Below the pieces are notes generated by a model. It was not told the DNA's origin and made no database searches. It saw nothing but the letters and a program-made list of their open reading frames with translations. Shown one piece after another: positions 1 through 9,296 of a DNA stretch of 64,000 nucleotides; the stretch's first letter is position 1; the number at the start of each line of letters is the position of its first letter. The stretch lies in assembly GCF_003031585.1 (NCBI RefSeq), contig NZ_PWAA01000053.1, positions 124,001-188,000 on the forward strand, written 5' to 3'. Source of the stretch: Thalassobius sp. I31.1. Lineage in GTDB: Bacteria > Pseudomonadota > Alphaproteobacteria > Rhodobacterales > Rhodobacteraceae. Both the position numbers and the translations under genes were made by a program.

Positions 1-1119
1 ACTGGCGACCTGATCAAATGCCCCTCTGTTACGCCTGTGGAAGGCGGTGCGCTGGTGCTGCTGGAAGATATGCTGTCAGCGGCGGGCTTTGAATGTACGC
101 GCATTGATGTCGAAGGCACCTGCAACCTCTTCGCTCGCTGGGGTGCAAAGGGTGCAAACCGGTCTTTCGGCTTTAACGGCCACACCGATGTTGTGCCCGT
201 GGGTGATGCAGACGCCTGGAGCTTCGATCCCTTCAGCGGTGAAGTTGTCGATGGCATTATGCAGGGGCGTGGCGCGACAGATATGAAATCCGGCGTGGCG
301 GCCTTTGTCGCGGCAGCGATTGATCTGGTGCAGGACACACCGCCCGACGGTGCAGTGGTGATCACCATCACCGGCGATGAAGAAGGCCCGGCGCTGCATG
401 GCACCACGGAAATCCTGAAATGGATGGGCGCGCAGGGTGAAGTCATGACTGATTGTCTTGTCGGCGAACCCACCTGCCCGGATAAAATGGGCGAGATGAT
501 CAAGATCGGTCGTCGCGGATCGCTGAAGGCGCATTTTACCGCGCGGGGTAAGCAGGGCCATTCCGCCTATCCGCATCGCGCCCTGAACCCGCTGCCGGCC
601 ATGGCGCGTCTGGTGGATCGCCTGTCGTCCCATCAGATTGACGCGGGCAGTGATCATTTTGATCCGACAACGCTGGTCGTTACCGCGATTGAAACCGGGA
701 ATGACGCCAGCAACGTGATCCCCGCACAATGCCGTTGCGCGATTGATATTCGCTTTTCCGATGTGCAGACCTCCGCGCTGATCATTGCCTGGCTTGAACG
801 CGAGAAAGCAGTGATCGAGGCAGAGACAGGCGTTGAGCTGGAACTGAAGACTAAAGTCACCGGCGAATCTTTTATAACGCCCCCTGGTGCGCTGTCTGAT
901 CTGGTCGCGAAATCCGTGAAGGATGAAACCGGCGTTGATCCGGTGCTGTCCACCTCGGGCGGCACGTCGGACGCACGTTTTGTGCGTGCCCATTGTCCTG
1001 TTGTCGAATTTGGTCTTGTGGGCAAAACCATGCACCAGGTGGATGAACGGGTGGAAGCCGAACAGATCACCCAGCTGAAGGGCATTTATTCCCGTATTCT
1101 GAAGGATTATTTCGCATGA
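1..1119 (+). CDS. dapE: Succinyl-diaminopimelate desuccinylase, 5' end cut by the window edge
   Basis: Zn-dependent M20-family amidohydrolase that removes succinate from N-succinyl-LL-diaminopimelate in the lysine/peptidoglycan precursor pathway; cytoplasmic, dimeric. The frame is open from base 1 and its first codons read [16 protein letters not shown], the usual N-terminal DapE region, so only about 10-15 residues are missing. Visible motifs are GHTDVVP and [10 protein letters not shown] (metal His and Asp), GDEEGPA (catalytic Glu), [13 protein letters not shown] and the C-terminal KTMHQVDE with the last metal His. The GTG at 37 is internal and not the start. The stop overlaps the next ATG (ATGA), so it is translationally coupled to the acetyltransferase that follows. 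Confidence 0.96.
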   Translation, partial: TGDLIKCPSVTPVEGGALVLLEDMLSAAGFECTRIDVEGTCNLFARWGAKGANRSFGFNGHTDVVPVGDADAWSFDPFSGEVVDGIMQGRGATDMKSGVAAFVAAAIDLVQDTPPDGAVVITITGDEEGPALHGTTEILKWMGAQGEVMTDCLVGEPTCPDKMGEMIKIGRRGSLKAHFTARGKQGHSAYPHRALNPLPAMARLVDRLSSHQIDAGSDHFDPTTLVVTAIETGNDASNVIPAQCRCAIDIRFSDVQTSALIIAWLEREKAVIEAETGVELELKTKVTGESFITPPGALSDLVAKSVKDETGVDPVLSTSGGTSDARFVRAHCPVVEFGLVGKTMHQVDERVEAEQITQLKGIYSRILKDYFA

Positions 1120-1538
1120 GCCTGATCATCAGCCAGACCATGGACATCGCCACCTGCCACCAGCTGCGCCGCAAAGTGTTTATCGAAGAACAGGCGGTGC
1201 CTGAGGCGGAAGAAGTCGATGGCGAAGACAATGAGGCCCTGCATTTCCTCGCAGAAAAAGAAGGCCTGCCCATTGGCTGCGCGCGCATTCTGCTGAAAGG
1301 CGATGCGGGCAAGATCGGGCGTGTCTGTGTGCTGAAAGAAGGGCGCGGGGCCGGGGCTGGTGCAGCACTGATCAAGGCCTGCGTTGAACATCTTCGCACC
1401 TTAGATGGCATGAAAATTGCTGTATTAGGGTCTCAGTGCCATGCAATCCCGTTTTATGAGGCGTTGGGTTTCACTGCCTTTGGTCCGGTCTATGATGATG
1501 CGGGGATTGATCACCGCGATATGGAACTGACCCTATGA
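1116..1538 (+). CDS. GNAT-family N-acetyltransferase
   Basis: A 140-residue single-domain acetyl-CoA-dependent N-acetyltransferase of the ElaA/YjcF-like type. The N-terminal part ([14 protein letters not shown]) is the typical strand and helix of this subgroup; the acetyl-CoA pyrophosphate loop is seen as [10 protein letters not shown] near residue 77, followed by PFYEALGF, the usual C-terminal signature. The start overlaps the dapE stop by four bases and its end overlaps the next gene start by four bases, so three genes are coupled in one operon. The substrate cannot be read from the sequence. No membrane segment or signal peptide is seen. Confidence 0.88.
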   Translation: MSLIISQTMDIATCHQLRRKVFIEEQAVPEAEEVDGEDNEALHFLAEKEGLPIGCARILLKGDAGKIGRVCVLKEGRGAGAGAALIKACVEHLRTLDGMKIAVLGSQCHAIPFYEALGFTAFGPVYDDAGIDHRDMELTL

Positions 1539-2134
1539 TTTCATACCGCCCGCGCCTTGTGGTGATGCTGAAAGAACCACATCCGGGGCGCGTGAAAACC
1601 CGGTTGGGGCGCGACATTGGCCTGACACGTTCCGCCTGGTGGTTTCGTCACCAATCTGCTGCCCTGATCCGTCGCCTGCGTGATCCGCGCTGGGATCTGA
1701 TCCTGGCAGTTGCGCCTGATCAGGAAGGATTGCAAAGCCGCGTCTGGCCCGCAGATCTGCCCCGTGTGCCCCAGGGGGGCGGCGATCTTGGTGACCGTAT
1801 GGCGCAGCAGTTTCACAGCGTTGCGCCCGGTCCTATGTGCATCATCGGCGCGGATATCCCCGACATCAACCGCACGCGTATTGCAGAAGCGTTCAAGGCG
1901 CTGGGCGATCATGATGCGGTTTTCGGCCCTGCGGATGATGGCGGGTACTGGCTGATTGGTCTGAAACGTATACGCCCGGTGCCGCCCGGCCTGTTTACCG
2001 GCGTACGCTGGTCCACCGAAAAGGCTCTGGTGGATACAATGGCGACCCTACCGGATCACCGGATCGCGCAGGTCGCCACGCTGCGCGATGTGGATACCCT
2101 AGCGGATCTGAAGATGCTGCCGCGTTCAGCATAG
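1535..2134 (+). CDS. DUF2064 / TIGR04282-type glycosyltransferase-like protein
   Basis: A 199-residue protein of the DUF2064 family, which has a GT-A nucleotide-diphospho-sugar fold. Seen: VMLKEPHPGRVKTRLG at the N-terminus (nucleotide-binding loop of the fold), GGDLGDRM, then IIGADIPD and FGPADDGGYWLIGL, the most conserved family motifs. Some family members lie in arsenosugar gene sets and carry that name, but no arsenic genes are visible here, so the substrate is open. It is the last gene of the dapE operon and overlaps the convergent GT25 gene by nine bases at the 3' end. Confidence 0.85.
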   Translation: MISYRPRLVVMLKEPHPGRVKTRLGRDIGLTRSAWWFRHQSAALIRRLRDPRWDLILAVAPDQEGLQSRVWPADLPRVPQGGGDLGDRMAQQFHSVAPGPMCIIGADIPDINRTRIAEAFKALGDHDAVFGPADDGGYWLIGLKRIRPVPPGLFTGVRWSTEKALVDTMATLPDHRIAQVATLRDVDTLADLKMLPRSA

Positions 2135-2860
2135 CTTGTCCGAAACGAGCTTCAGGTATTTTCGCCGCCAGTAAGACCGGCGCAGAAACCGCATAGATCG
2201 CAGAAACCGCATAGATCGAACTTTTTTCATATCCAGGCGGGATCCTTCAATGGCAGAATTTGTTAATGTTACCTGCACAGGGCGTGGTTGAAGAATACAA
2301 GCAGATATGCGGGATAGATCAAGGGGCCAGTCTGCAACATATTGAACCGGAGTATTTGCATCTATCATGCGTGCAGCTGCTTCTTGAGTGATATAGTAAG
2401 CAACGGCACCATTAGGATGAAGTGTGATGCGACGTGCGTTGTGCTTTTGTGAGATTGGGCCAGCCCGTCGCCATGCATATCCACCTTGGTGATAAAGCAG
2501 CGTAAGATCCTGTTCTTTAAGGGGTAGAAGTGACACGATGCCGGGAATGCTCTCTGTCAATACTGCATCGTCTTCCAGGATTAACGCGCCAGGCAGTTTT
2601 CGATTCAGGATGGTTTGCTGCATCGCGCGATGGGACAGCGCACAGGCAAATTCTGTATCGGACATATTGCGCCCCATGTGCTGTCTAGTCCGCTCACGAT
2701 CAATATGGCTTTCGTAGTGCCCTGGCAGTCCCTGGCGACCATCAATCGCATTCCAGACTTCATATTTTAGTCCGAACTCCTGCAGTTGTTTCAGCAAGGG
2801 CGTGCGCCTTTCGATGCAGTCGGACAACGATAGGACGAAAATATGGGGTTGATTGAGCAT
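2126..2860 (-). CDS. Glycosyltransferase family 25 protein
   Basis: Probable lipopolysaccharide glycosyltransferase, 244 residues from the chosen ATG. Seen: IFVLSLSDCIERR at the N-terminus, ACALSHRAM, and ALILEDDAVL carrying the acidic metal-binding motif typical of GT25. An ATG 12 codons upstream (2896) is possible, but the GT25 domain begins at MLNQPHIF. The basic C-terminus contains a six-residue duplication (RSMRFL twice) caused by an exact 18-bp DNA tandem repeat. The gene looks more AT-rich than its neighbours and sits alone, converging on the dapE operon, which suggests separate acquisition. The acceptor sugar is unknown. Confidence 0.83.
   Translation of the reverse strand: MLNQPHIFVLSLSDCIERRTPLLKQLQEFGLKYEVWNAIDGRQGLPGHYESHIDRERTRQHMGRNMSDTEFACALSHRAMQQTILNRKLPGALILEDDAVLTESIPGIVSLLPLKEQDLTLLYHQGGYAWRRAGPISQKHNARRITLHPNGAVAYYITQEAAARMIDANTPVQYVADWPLDLSRISACILQPRPVQVTLTNSAIEGSRLDMKKVRSMRFLRSMRFLRRSYWRRKYLKLVSDKLC
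2181..2216. repeat. Exact 18-bp tandem duplication inside the GT25 gene
   Basis: CGCAGAAACCGCATAGAT occurs twice back to back at 2181-2198 and 2199-2216. Because 18 is a multiple of three, it only adds six residues to the C-terminal tail of the glycosyltransferase. Confidence 0.97.
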
Positions 2861-2897
2861 TGGACTTTTAAAATACCTGACATTCAATGCGAACAAT

Positions 2898-2931
2898 ATC
2901 GCAAGAAATAGGTGATCGCAAGAAATAGGTG
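2898..2931. repeat. Exact 17-bp tandem duplication upstream of the GT25 gene
   Basis: ATCGCAAGAAATAGGTG is repeated exactly at 2898-2914 and 2915-2931, in the intergenic DNA between the divergent GT25 and rnr genes. It lies just before the GT25 start region and could change promoter spacing. Confidence 0.97.
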
Positions 2932-3014
2932 AAAAATTCTGGTTTCAGGCTCTGGCAGATCCCTGGCGCAATAAGCAGCGTGACGGGAAATGGGTGACAT
3001 GGTAGGGCATACGT

Positions 3015-5324
3015 ATGAAAACGCATATTCCATCTAAAGCAGAGATCCTGAACTGGATATCCGAAAACCCGGCCCGTACCGCTAAGCGGGACATTGCACG
3101 TGCTTTTGGTATCAAAGGAGCTGCCCGTATTGACCTGAAACGCATCCTGAAAGAACTGGAAACGGAAGGGCATCTGCGCAAACGCAAAAAGACTTATCGC
3201 GAACCGGATAAGCTGCCGCCTGTTGCGATGCTGAAGGTCGAAGGGCCGGATGCAGATGGCGATCTTTTTGCCTATCCCGTCGACTGGCAGGGCGAAGGTG
3301 CCGCGCCGCGTGTTCTGATGCTGGAAAAGCCTGACACACCCGCATTGGCGAAAGGCGCACGTATTCTGGCGCGCCTCCAGGAGGTGGAGGGTGAAGATTA
3401 CGCTTATAACGGCGTTCTTATTCGTCAAATAGGCTCTAATCCGCAGCGAATCCTTGGTATTTACCGCCGTGGCCATGAAGGTGGGCGGATTGTGCCGGTT
3501 GAAAAAGGGTCTGACAAAGAATGGAACGTGCCCGCTGGCGCGACGCTGGATGCGAAAGACGGCGAACTGGTTGAAGCAGAACGCACGGGGCCGAAATCCC
3601 GCATGGGTCTGCCTTCGGCGCGTATTGTTGATCGTCTTGGCGATCCGACCGCGCCAAAGGCCGTTTCCCTGATTGCGATCCACCAGCATGGCATTCCCGA
3701 TGCTTTTCCGGATGGGGTCGTGGCAGAGGCCGACGCCGCAAAACCTGCCCCGCTGGATGGGCGCGAAGATCTGCGTGATATGCCTTTGATCACCATCGAT
3801 CCCCATGACGCGCGTGACCATGACGACGCCTGTTTTGCGCACGTCGACAGTGACGCGGAAAATCCCGGCGGTCACATCGTCTGGGTCGCGATTGCCGATG
3901 TGGCGCATTACGTGACGCCCGGTTCAGAACTGGATCGTGAAGCCCGCAAGCGTGGCAATTCATCTTATTTCCCCGATCGCGTAGTGCCGATGTTGCCGGA
4001 TCGTTTGTCCGGGGATCTGTGTTCCCTGCATGAAGGGGTGGATCGTGCCTGTATTGCTGTGCGGATGCAGCTTGATGCCGAAGGCAATAAGATCAGCCAT
4101 CGTTTCACCCGCGCGCTGATGAAATCCCACGCCTCCCTGAACTATCAGGAAGTACAACAGGCGATGGATGGCAATCCGAATGATCGCTGCGCAGAGCTGT
4201 TAACACGCGTGTTAGAGCCTCTTTATGCCGCCTGGCACGCGACTTTGAAGGCACGCGATACCCGTCAGCCGCTGGAACTTGATCTGCCGGAACGCAAGAT
4301 CGTTCTGGATGAGGATGGCAAAGTGAAATCGGTCGCTTTTGCGGAACGCCTGGACGCGCATAAGCTGATCGAAGAATTCATGGTGCTGGCCAATGTCGCC
4401 GCCGCGGAAGAACTGATCACGCGGAAGCAAGACCTGCTGTTCCGGGTGCATGAAGAACCGAACAAAGAGAAACTGGATGCCCTGCGTGAAACGGCCCAGG
4501 CCTCTGGTCTGACGCTGGCAAAAGGGCAGGTCCTGAAGACCGCGCATCTGAATCGCCTGCTGAATCAGGCGCAGGACACGGATCATGCGGAACTGATCAA
4601 TATCTCGACACTGCGATCCATGACCCAGGCTTATTACGGCCCGGATAATTTCGGGCATTTTGGCCTGGCGCTGCGGTCATACGCACATTTCACATCCCCC
4701 ATTCGCCGTTATGCAGATCTGCTGGTGCATCGCGCGCTGATTTCCGGCCATAAATGGGAAGGGGCTGCGGATAAGTTTGACGGGATGTCACCCTTTGATG
4801 AAGAAAACCTGCGGGAAACCGGCACGCAGATTTCCGAAACAGAACGGCGTTCCATGACGGCGGAACGTGACACAACCGATCGCTATCTGGCGGCGTTTCT
4901 GTCGGAGCGGGTTGGCAATGAACTGGAAGGTAAGATTTCCGGCATTGCACGGTTTGGCGCTTTTGTGCGGCTTGAAGAAACCGGCGCAGATGCATTGGTG
5001 CCGGTGGCGACGATCGGGCAGGAATATTTCCATTTTGACGCTGATGATCAAAGCCTGACCGGTGATAACAGCGGTTTGCGCCTGGGCATTGGTCAGGCCG
5101 TGACTGTGCGCCTGGCAGAGGCGATTCCGGTAACCGGTGGTCTGGTTGTTGAATTGCTGGCGTTGAATGGTCAGCCGTTGCCACGTGGACGTGGCGGGCG
5201 CGGCAGCCGGTCGTTTTCAAGAAAGCGATCCGGGAAAAAGCCGAAAAGCAAATCCGGCAAGACCCCTGGCACAGCCCCAGCACGTAAAAAAGCACGTAAA
5301 GTGGTGCGCAAACGCAAGAAATAG
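3015..5324 (+). CDS. rnr: Ribonuclease R (3'-5' exoribonuclease, RNB family)
   Basis: A 769-residue processive exoribonuclease that degrades structured RNA, rRNA and mRNA decay intermediates. Domains in order: N-terminal winged-helix-like region (1-70), cold-shock-type OB domains (about 70-240), RNB catalytic domain with ITIDPHDARDHDDACFAH carrying the metal-binding aspartates (about 255-600), an S1 domain (GNELEGKISGIARFGAFVRL, about 635-725) and a long Lys/Arg-rich tail ending KKARKVVRKRKK. The length and basic tail fit RNase R rather than RNase II. The ATG at 3015 starts directly at the winged-helix region. The upstream gene is divergent. Confidence 0.95.
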   Translation: MKTHIPSKAEILNWISENPARTAKRDIARAFGIKGAARIDLKRILKELETEGHLRKRKKTYREPDKLPPVAMLKVEGPDADGDLFAYPVDWQGEGAAPRVLMLEKPDTPALAKGARILARLQEVEGEDYAYNGVLIRQIGSNPQRILGIYRRGHEGGRIVPVEKGSDKEWNVPAGATLDAKDGELVEAERTGPKSRMGLPSARIVDRLGDPTAPKAVSLIAIHQHGIPDAFPDGVVAEADAAKPAPLDGREDLRDMPLITIDPHDARDHDDACFAHVDSDAENPGGHIVWVAIADVAHYVTPGSELDREARKRGNSSYFPDRVVPMLPDRLSGDLCSLHEGVDRACIAVRMQLDAEGNKISHRFTRALMKSHASLNYQEVQQAMDGNPNDRCAELLTRVLEPLYAAWHATLKARDTRQPLELDLPERKIVLDEDGKVKSVAFAERLDAHKLIEEFMVLANVAAAEELITRKQDLLFRVHEEPNKEKLDALRETAQASGLTLAKGQVLKTAHLNRLLNQAQDTDHAELINISTLRSMTQAYYGPDNFGHFGLALRSYAHFTSPIRRYADLLVHRALISGHKWEGAADKFDGMSPFDEENLRETGTQISETERRSMTAERDTTDRYLAAFLSERVGNELEGKISGIARFGAFVRLEETGADALVPVATIGQEYFHFDADDQSLTGDNSGLRLGIGQAVTVRLAEAIPVTGGLVVELLALNGQPLPRGRGGRGSRSFSRKRSGKKPKSKSGKTPGTAPARKKARKVVRKRKK

Positions 5325-5332
5325 CCGGGATC

Positions 5333-5362
5333 AGCGTCTGATTCGTCAGGCGCTTTCCCTTT
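5333..5362 (+). terminator. Rho-independent terminator of rnr
   Basis: AGCGTCTGA and TCAGGCGCT form a nine-pair stem (one G-U) closed by a TTCG tetraloop at 5342-5345, followed by a pyrimidine-rich TTCCCTTTG. Confidence 0.75.
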
Positions 5363-5416
5363 GTGGATGTCCTGGGTACTCTGTCTGAAAAACAGGCAGT
5401 ACATCAGGTGAAAAAC

Positions 5417-6679
5417 GTGCGGATTATTAGTTTTATAGCAGGCATGACGCTGGCAGCGCAGGGGGCTTTTGCCGCTGGCGGTGGCAGCAGTGTGACAGAA
5501 GTTTCGACAGGCGGAGGCATCATGAGCCAGGAAATGACCCCCATTGAGGTCAGCGCAGGCGGGCTTGATCGCTGGGTTCGCGGTTTTGAAAGCCGTGCCC
5601 GGACTGCGGGCATTTCCCAGCGCACGTTCGATGCGGCCTTCCGCAATGTGCGCTATCTGGATGATGTGATTGCGCGGGACCGCAATCAGGCGGAATTCAC
5701 CAAGCAGATCTGGGAATACCTGGATGGTGCTGTGTCTGAACCGCGCATTCGCAACGGTCAGCGCGCCCTGCGCCGTCATGGCAATGTGCTGGAACGGATC
5801 GAAGATCACTACCGCGTTGAGAAAGAAATCGTCGCTGCCGTCTGGGGGCTGGAAAGCGCCTATGGCGAACGTCGTGGTGAGACGCCGGTGATTTCGGCGC
5901 TTGCGACCCTGGCTTATGACGGGCGGCGCGGGCGCTTCTTTGAAGCGCAGCTGATCGCAGCACTTGAGATCATTCAGGCCGGTGACGTGAACGCCCGCAA
6001 TATGACTGGCAGCTGGGCCGGGGCCATGGGGCATACGCAGTTTATCCCGACGTCCTATCTGGCTTTCGCGCAGGATTTCACCGGCGATGGCAAACGTGAC
6101 ATCTGGTCGAATGACCCAACCGATGCGCTGGCGTCTACCGCTTCTTATCTTGCACGCCACGGCTGGACCTTCGGGCAGCCATGGGGTGTAGAAGTCGTTC
6201 TGCCCCAGGGGTTTGATTACAGCCAGACCAGCGAACGCATTAAGAAAACCCCGCAGCAATGGGCTGCAATGGGGGTGCGTGACATCAATGGTCGTGCGGT
6301 GCCGAATCATGGGCGTGCCTCGATCCTGCTGCCGGGTGGTGCCCAGGGCGCGGCCTTTATGATCTTTGACAATTTCCACGTGATTGAACGCTATAACGCG
6401 GCAGATGCTTATGTGATTGGGGTCGGGCATCTGGCGGATCGTCTGGCGGGTGGCCCTGCCATTCAGGCAAGCTGGCCGCGTGGCTATGCGCCGCTGTCTT
6501 TCCGTCAGAAACGTGAATTGCAACGTCGCCTGACGCGGGCTGGCTTTGACACAGATGGTTCTGACGGGATCATTGGGCCAAATACAATTGCCGCGATCCG
6601 GGCTTATCAGGAAAGCATTGGTGTGACGCCAGACGGGTTTGCATCACAGGACGTTCTGAGTCGTCTGCGCGGACGTTAA
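5417..6679 (+). CDS. Lytic murein transglycosylase, MltB/SLT_2 type, with peptidoglycan-binding domain
   Basis: Periplasmic enzyme that cleaves the MurNAc-GlcNAc bond of peptidoglycan to give 1,6-anhydro ends. A signal peptide (RIISFIAGMTLAAQGAFA) opens the protein. The catalytic SLT_2 domain spans roughly residues 40-330, with AVWGLESAYGERRG carrying the likely catalytic Glu and GAMGHTQFIPTSYL typical of the MltB family. A PG_binding_1 domain closes it (LQRRLTRAGFDTDG, GIIGPNTIAAIRAYQ). I chose the GTG at 5417 because AGGTGA lies five bases upstream and the signal peptide then begins at once; a GTG at 5408 and an ATG at 5363 are also in frame. Confidence 0.9.
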   Translation: MRIISFIAGMTLAAQGAFAAGGGSSVTEVSTGGGIMSQEMTPIEVSAGGLDRWVRGFESRARTAGISQRTFDAAFRNVRYLDDVIARDRNQAEFTKQIWEYLDGAVSEPRIRNGQRALRRHGNVLERIEDHYRVEKEIVAAVWGLESAYGERRGETPVISALATLAYDGRRGRFFEAQLIAALEIIQAGDVNARNMTGSWAGAMGHTQFIPTSYLAFAQDFTGDGKRDIWSNDPTDALASTASYLARHGWTFGQPWGVEVVLPQGFDYSQTSERIKKTPQQWAAMGVRDINGRAVPNHGRASILLPGGAQGAAFMIFDNFHVIERYNAADAYVIGVGHLADRLAGGPAIQASWPRGYAPLSFRQKRELQRRLTRAGFDTDGSDGIIGPNTIAAIRAYQESIGVTPDGFASQDVLSRLRGR

Positions 6680-6720
6680 AACCGGCTGTTCGCATGTGCG
6701 GGCATCTACTGACATTTTAT

Positions 6721-6755
6721 AACCGCATCGGACAGTCTCCGGTGCGGTTATTTTG
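6721..6755 (+). terminator. Terminator between convergent genes
   Basis: AACCGCATCGG (6721-6731) pairs with CCGGTGCGGTT (6739-6749), followed by ATTTTG. It lies between the transglycosylase and the convergent secreted protein and could serve both. Confidence 0.75.
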
Positions 6756-6763
6756 TGGCGAGG

Positions 6764-7282
6764 TCAGCAGCCACCGGCATCCAGGCATTGTTGGGCGCGT
6801 GTCAGGTTTTCGTCACTTGCGTCAAATTCATGACTGCCACAACTGCTGATCACCAGCTCATACCCGCCATCTTCAGAAGGTTGCAGGAACATCAGGCGAT
6901 CTTTCAGGGTCTGCCTGCGCACCTCTAGATCACCGGTGCAACTGCCGTGTTCATCGCAAATCAGGCTGTATGTGATGACCTGATCAAAATCCTGCTGCGC
7001 CCCATTGGCCCCGATGACTTGTCCGGTCAGATGTCCCTGCCAGTTGTGCAGGCGCACACGTTCGCGGCGGAAGCGGTGCCAGATGAAGCTGCCAAAACGC
7101 GTCTGTGGGATCTTATATTGCGATGCAATCGACACATCGCCCTGAACCACGATGTAGTTGGACAGATGTTCCTGGCTTAACAAGGGATCCATACCTGTGG
7201 CCTGACAATCCAGCGCAAGCGCCTGGGTGCAGGAGAGAAACCCTGCAGCGGCAGCAGACAACAGAAAACGGTAAGGCAGCAT
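6764..7282 (-). CDS. Secreted protein of unknown function, cysteine-rich
   Basis: I do not recognise this 172-residue protein. It has a clear signal peptide (RFLLSAAAAGFLSCTQALA) and a mature part with six cysteines, two in the stretch SLICDEHGSCTGDL and one at the very C-terminus, so periplasmic disulfides are likely. The middle is rich in aromatic and basic residues (SFIWHRFRRERVRLHNW). No catalytic motif is visible. It is monocistronic, between the rppH terminator and the convergent transglycosylase. It looks like a real gene by its codon pattern and signal peptide, but no role can be given. Confidence 0.72.
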   Translation of the reverse strand: MLPYRFLLSAAAAGFLSCTQALALDCQATGMDPLLSQEHLSNYIVVQGDVSIASQYKIPQTRFGSFIWHRFRRERVRLHNWQGHLTGQVIGANGAQQDFDQVITYSLICDEHGSCTGDLEVRRQTLKDRLMFLQPSEDGGYELVISSCGSHEFDASDENLTRAQQCLDAGGC

Positions 7283-7310
7283 TCGTGACTCCGGGGACGG
7301 TACCCGATCA

Positions 7311-7337
7311 GAATAAAGCCCGCCAAAGCAGCGGGCC
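7311..7337 (-). terminator. Terminator downstream of rppH
   Basis: On the minus strand GGCCCGC and GCGGGC form a stem with a seven-base loop, followed by TTTATTC. It lies just after rppH and before the next minus-strand gene. Confidence 0.65.
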
Positions 7338-7369
7338 AGATCACGAAATGGTCAGGTTGATTCCAGCGA

Positions 7370-7858
7370 TTATCCGCGCAGAACCGTGGCAAATTCGCCA
7401 AACAGCGCGACATAAATATCACGTTTGAACGGAACGATATGTTCCACCAGGGCGTCCGGGGTCATCCAGGCCCATTCGGAAAATTCCGGATGCTCTTTCT
7501 GGATGTCGACATTGGAATCTTCGCCGTGAAAACGCATGACATACCAACGCTGCTTCTGACCGCGGTATTTGCCTTTCCAGAGTTTTGGGATCAGATCATG
7601 GGGCAGTTCATAGGTCAGCCAGTCTGCTGTTTCGGCTTCAATGGTCACCAGATCGCGTGAAACCCCGGTTTCTTCTTCCAGTTCCCGCAATGCGGCTTCG
7701 CGCACATCTTCGCCTTTATCAACCCCACCCTGAGGCATCTGCCAGGCGTTGCCGGGGTTATCAATGCGTTTGCCTGCGAAGATCAGGTTATCCTTATTTA
7801 TAAGGATCACACCTGCATTTTCGCGATAGGGAAGGGTGGAGATTTCTTCAGGGGTCAT
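7370..7858 (-). CDS. rppH: RNA pyrophosphohydrolase (Nudix)
   Basis: A 162-residue Nudix hydrolase that removes pyrophosphate from the 5' triphosphate of mRNA, opening it to RNase E decay. The Nudix box is complete: [20 protein letters not shown] with the REXXEE-type metal Glu cluster at about residues 44-66. [20 protein letters not shown] at the N-terminus and AWQMPQGG just before the box match RppH/IalA of alphaproteobacteria. It ends the minus-strand block gpmI-envC-ctpA-rppH, 48 bases after ctpA, and a terminator follows. Confidence 0.93.
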   Translation of the reverse strand: MTPEEISTLPYRENAGVILINKDNLIFAGKRIDNPGNAWQMPQGGVDKGEDVREAALRELEEETGVSRDLVTIEAETADWLTYELPHDLIPKLWKGKYRGQKQRWYVMRFHGEDSNVDIQKEHPEFSEWAWMTPDALVEHIVPFKRDIYVALFGEFATVLRG

Positions 7859-7906
7859 GTTTGGTCCTGTGGTGGTGCCGGCGGGGATTGCCCGCCGGTC
7901 ATTGTT

Positions 7907-9241
7907 TTAGTCGTTGCCGCTAAGTGCGCGCAGACCTGTCAGAAGATCAATCGCATAGGCAAGCTGGTAATCTTCTTCGCGCAGCTGTGCGGCCTCTTCT
8001 ACTCTGGCGCGTTCTTCTTCCAGAAGGCGACGCTCATCCTCGCTGATGGAATCATTATCAAGGCTGCCGCGCAGATCTGCTTCTGTACGGGAGAACCCCT
8101 GGGTTTCTTCCTCAGCTTCGGCGTTTGGATCACGACGCGGTTGTTCCACGACGATATCCGGGGAGACACCCAGCGCCTGAATAGAACGACCGGATGGTGT
8201 GTAATAGCGCGCAGTGGTCAGGCGCATGGCCCCATCGCCACGCAGCGGCATGATGGTCTGAACAGAACCTTTGCCGAAACTGCGGGTGCCGACAACAATC
8301 GCGCGGCGGTGATCCTGAAGGGCACCAGCGACAATTTCAGAAGCAGATGCAGAACCACCGTTGATCAGAACAACAATGGGCAGGCCTTCGGTCAGATCGC
8401 CGTCACGGGCGTTCCAGCGTTCTCCATCTTCCGGGGCACGGCCACGGGTGGATACGATTTCACCGGCATTCAGGAAGGCATCAGACACAGCAATCGCCTG
8501 GTTCAGCAGGCCACCGGGGTTGTTGCGCAGATCCAGAACAAAGCCGTTCACATTTTCAATGCCGCCCAGTTCTTCAACCGATTTGGCAAGCCCTTCGGAC
8601 AGATTGTCATACGTCTGATCGTTGAAAGTGGTCACACGCAGAACCACGGTGGATCCTTCGATGCGGGTGCGGACGGCTGTCAGCTGAATGGTGTCACGGA
8701 TAATGGACACGTCAAAAGGTTCGTCTACGCCTTCGCGCACAACGGTGATCACTGTTTCAGACCCGACAGGTCCGCGCATCAGTTCAACAGCTTCATTCAG
8801 GGTCAGGCCCAGCAGGCTTTCACCATCCACATGGGTGATGAAGTCACCGGCTTCCATACCTGCAACATCGGCCGGGGTGCCATCCATGGGCGACACGACT
8901 TTGACAAAGCCTTCTTCCTGGGTCACTTCAATACCCAGCCCACCGAATTCACCGCGGGTCTGTTCGCGCATGTCGTCAAAATCAGCAGGCGGCAGGAAGC
9001 TCGAGTGCGGATCAAGGGATGTCAGCATGCCGTTGATGGCCGCCTCAATCAGTTCTCCTTCATCGACATCTTCCACATACTGGCTGCGGATGCGTTCAAA
9101 GATGTTACCAAACAGATCAAGCTGTTCGTAAACATCGCTTTGCTGTTGCGCTTCCTGCGCCAGCAGCGGGCCGGTTACCTGCGTTGTTGCGATAACCCCT
9201 GCGAAAGTTCCGGCAATGGCCGCAAAAATAAATTTCTTCAT
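7907..9241 (-). CDS. ctpA: C-terminal processing peptidase, S41 family
   Basis: Periplasmic PDZ serine protease that trims or degrades envelope proteins, often peptidoglycan hydrolases. 444 residues from ATG 9241, chosen because a signal peptide starts there (KKFIFAAIAGTFAGVIATT); an upstream in-frame ATG (9319) adds 26 polar residues and overlaps envC. Order: N-terminal helical part, PDZ (GGLGIEVTQEEGFVKVVSPM, about 80-160), then the S41 domain with GGSASASEIVAGAL (catalytic Ser) and GTRSFGKGSVQT (catalytic Lys). The C-terminus is acidic and coiled-coil-like. Its place directly after envC, whose product activates amidases, suggests a shared role in cell-wall turnover. Confidence 0.93.
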   Translation of the reverse strand: MKKFIFAAIAGTFAGVIATTQVTGPLLAQEAQQQSDVYEQLDLFGNIFERIRSQYVEDVDEGELIEAAINGMLTSLDPHSSFLPPADFDDMREQTRGEFGGLGIEVTQEEGFVKVVSPMDGTPADVAGMEAGDFITHVDGESLLGLTLNEAVELMRGPVGSETVITVVREGVDEPFDVSIIRDTIQLTAVRTRIEGSTVVLRVTTFNDQTYDNLSEGLAKSVEELGGIENVNGFVLDLRNNPGGLLNQAIAVSDAFLNAGEIVSTRGRAPEDGERWNARDGDLTEGLPIVVLINGGSASASEIVAGALQDHRRAIVVGTRSFGKGSVQTIMPLRGDGAMRLTTARYYTPSGRSIQALGVSPDIVVEQPRRDPNAEAEEETQGFSRTEADLRGSLDNDSISEDERRLLEEERARVEEAAQLREEDYQLAYAIDLLTGLRALSGND

Positions 9242-9296
9242 CAGTTTGTCCTGTATGTCGCCAGACCTGCTGTCGCGGGCCGTCGGATCCCCTGTG

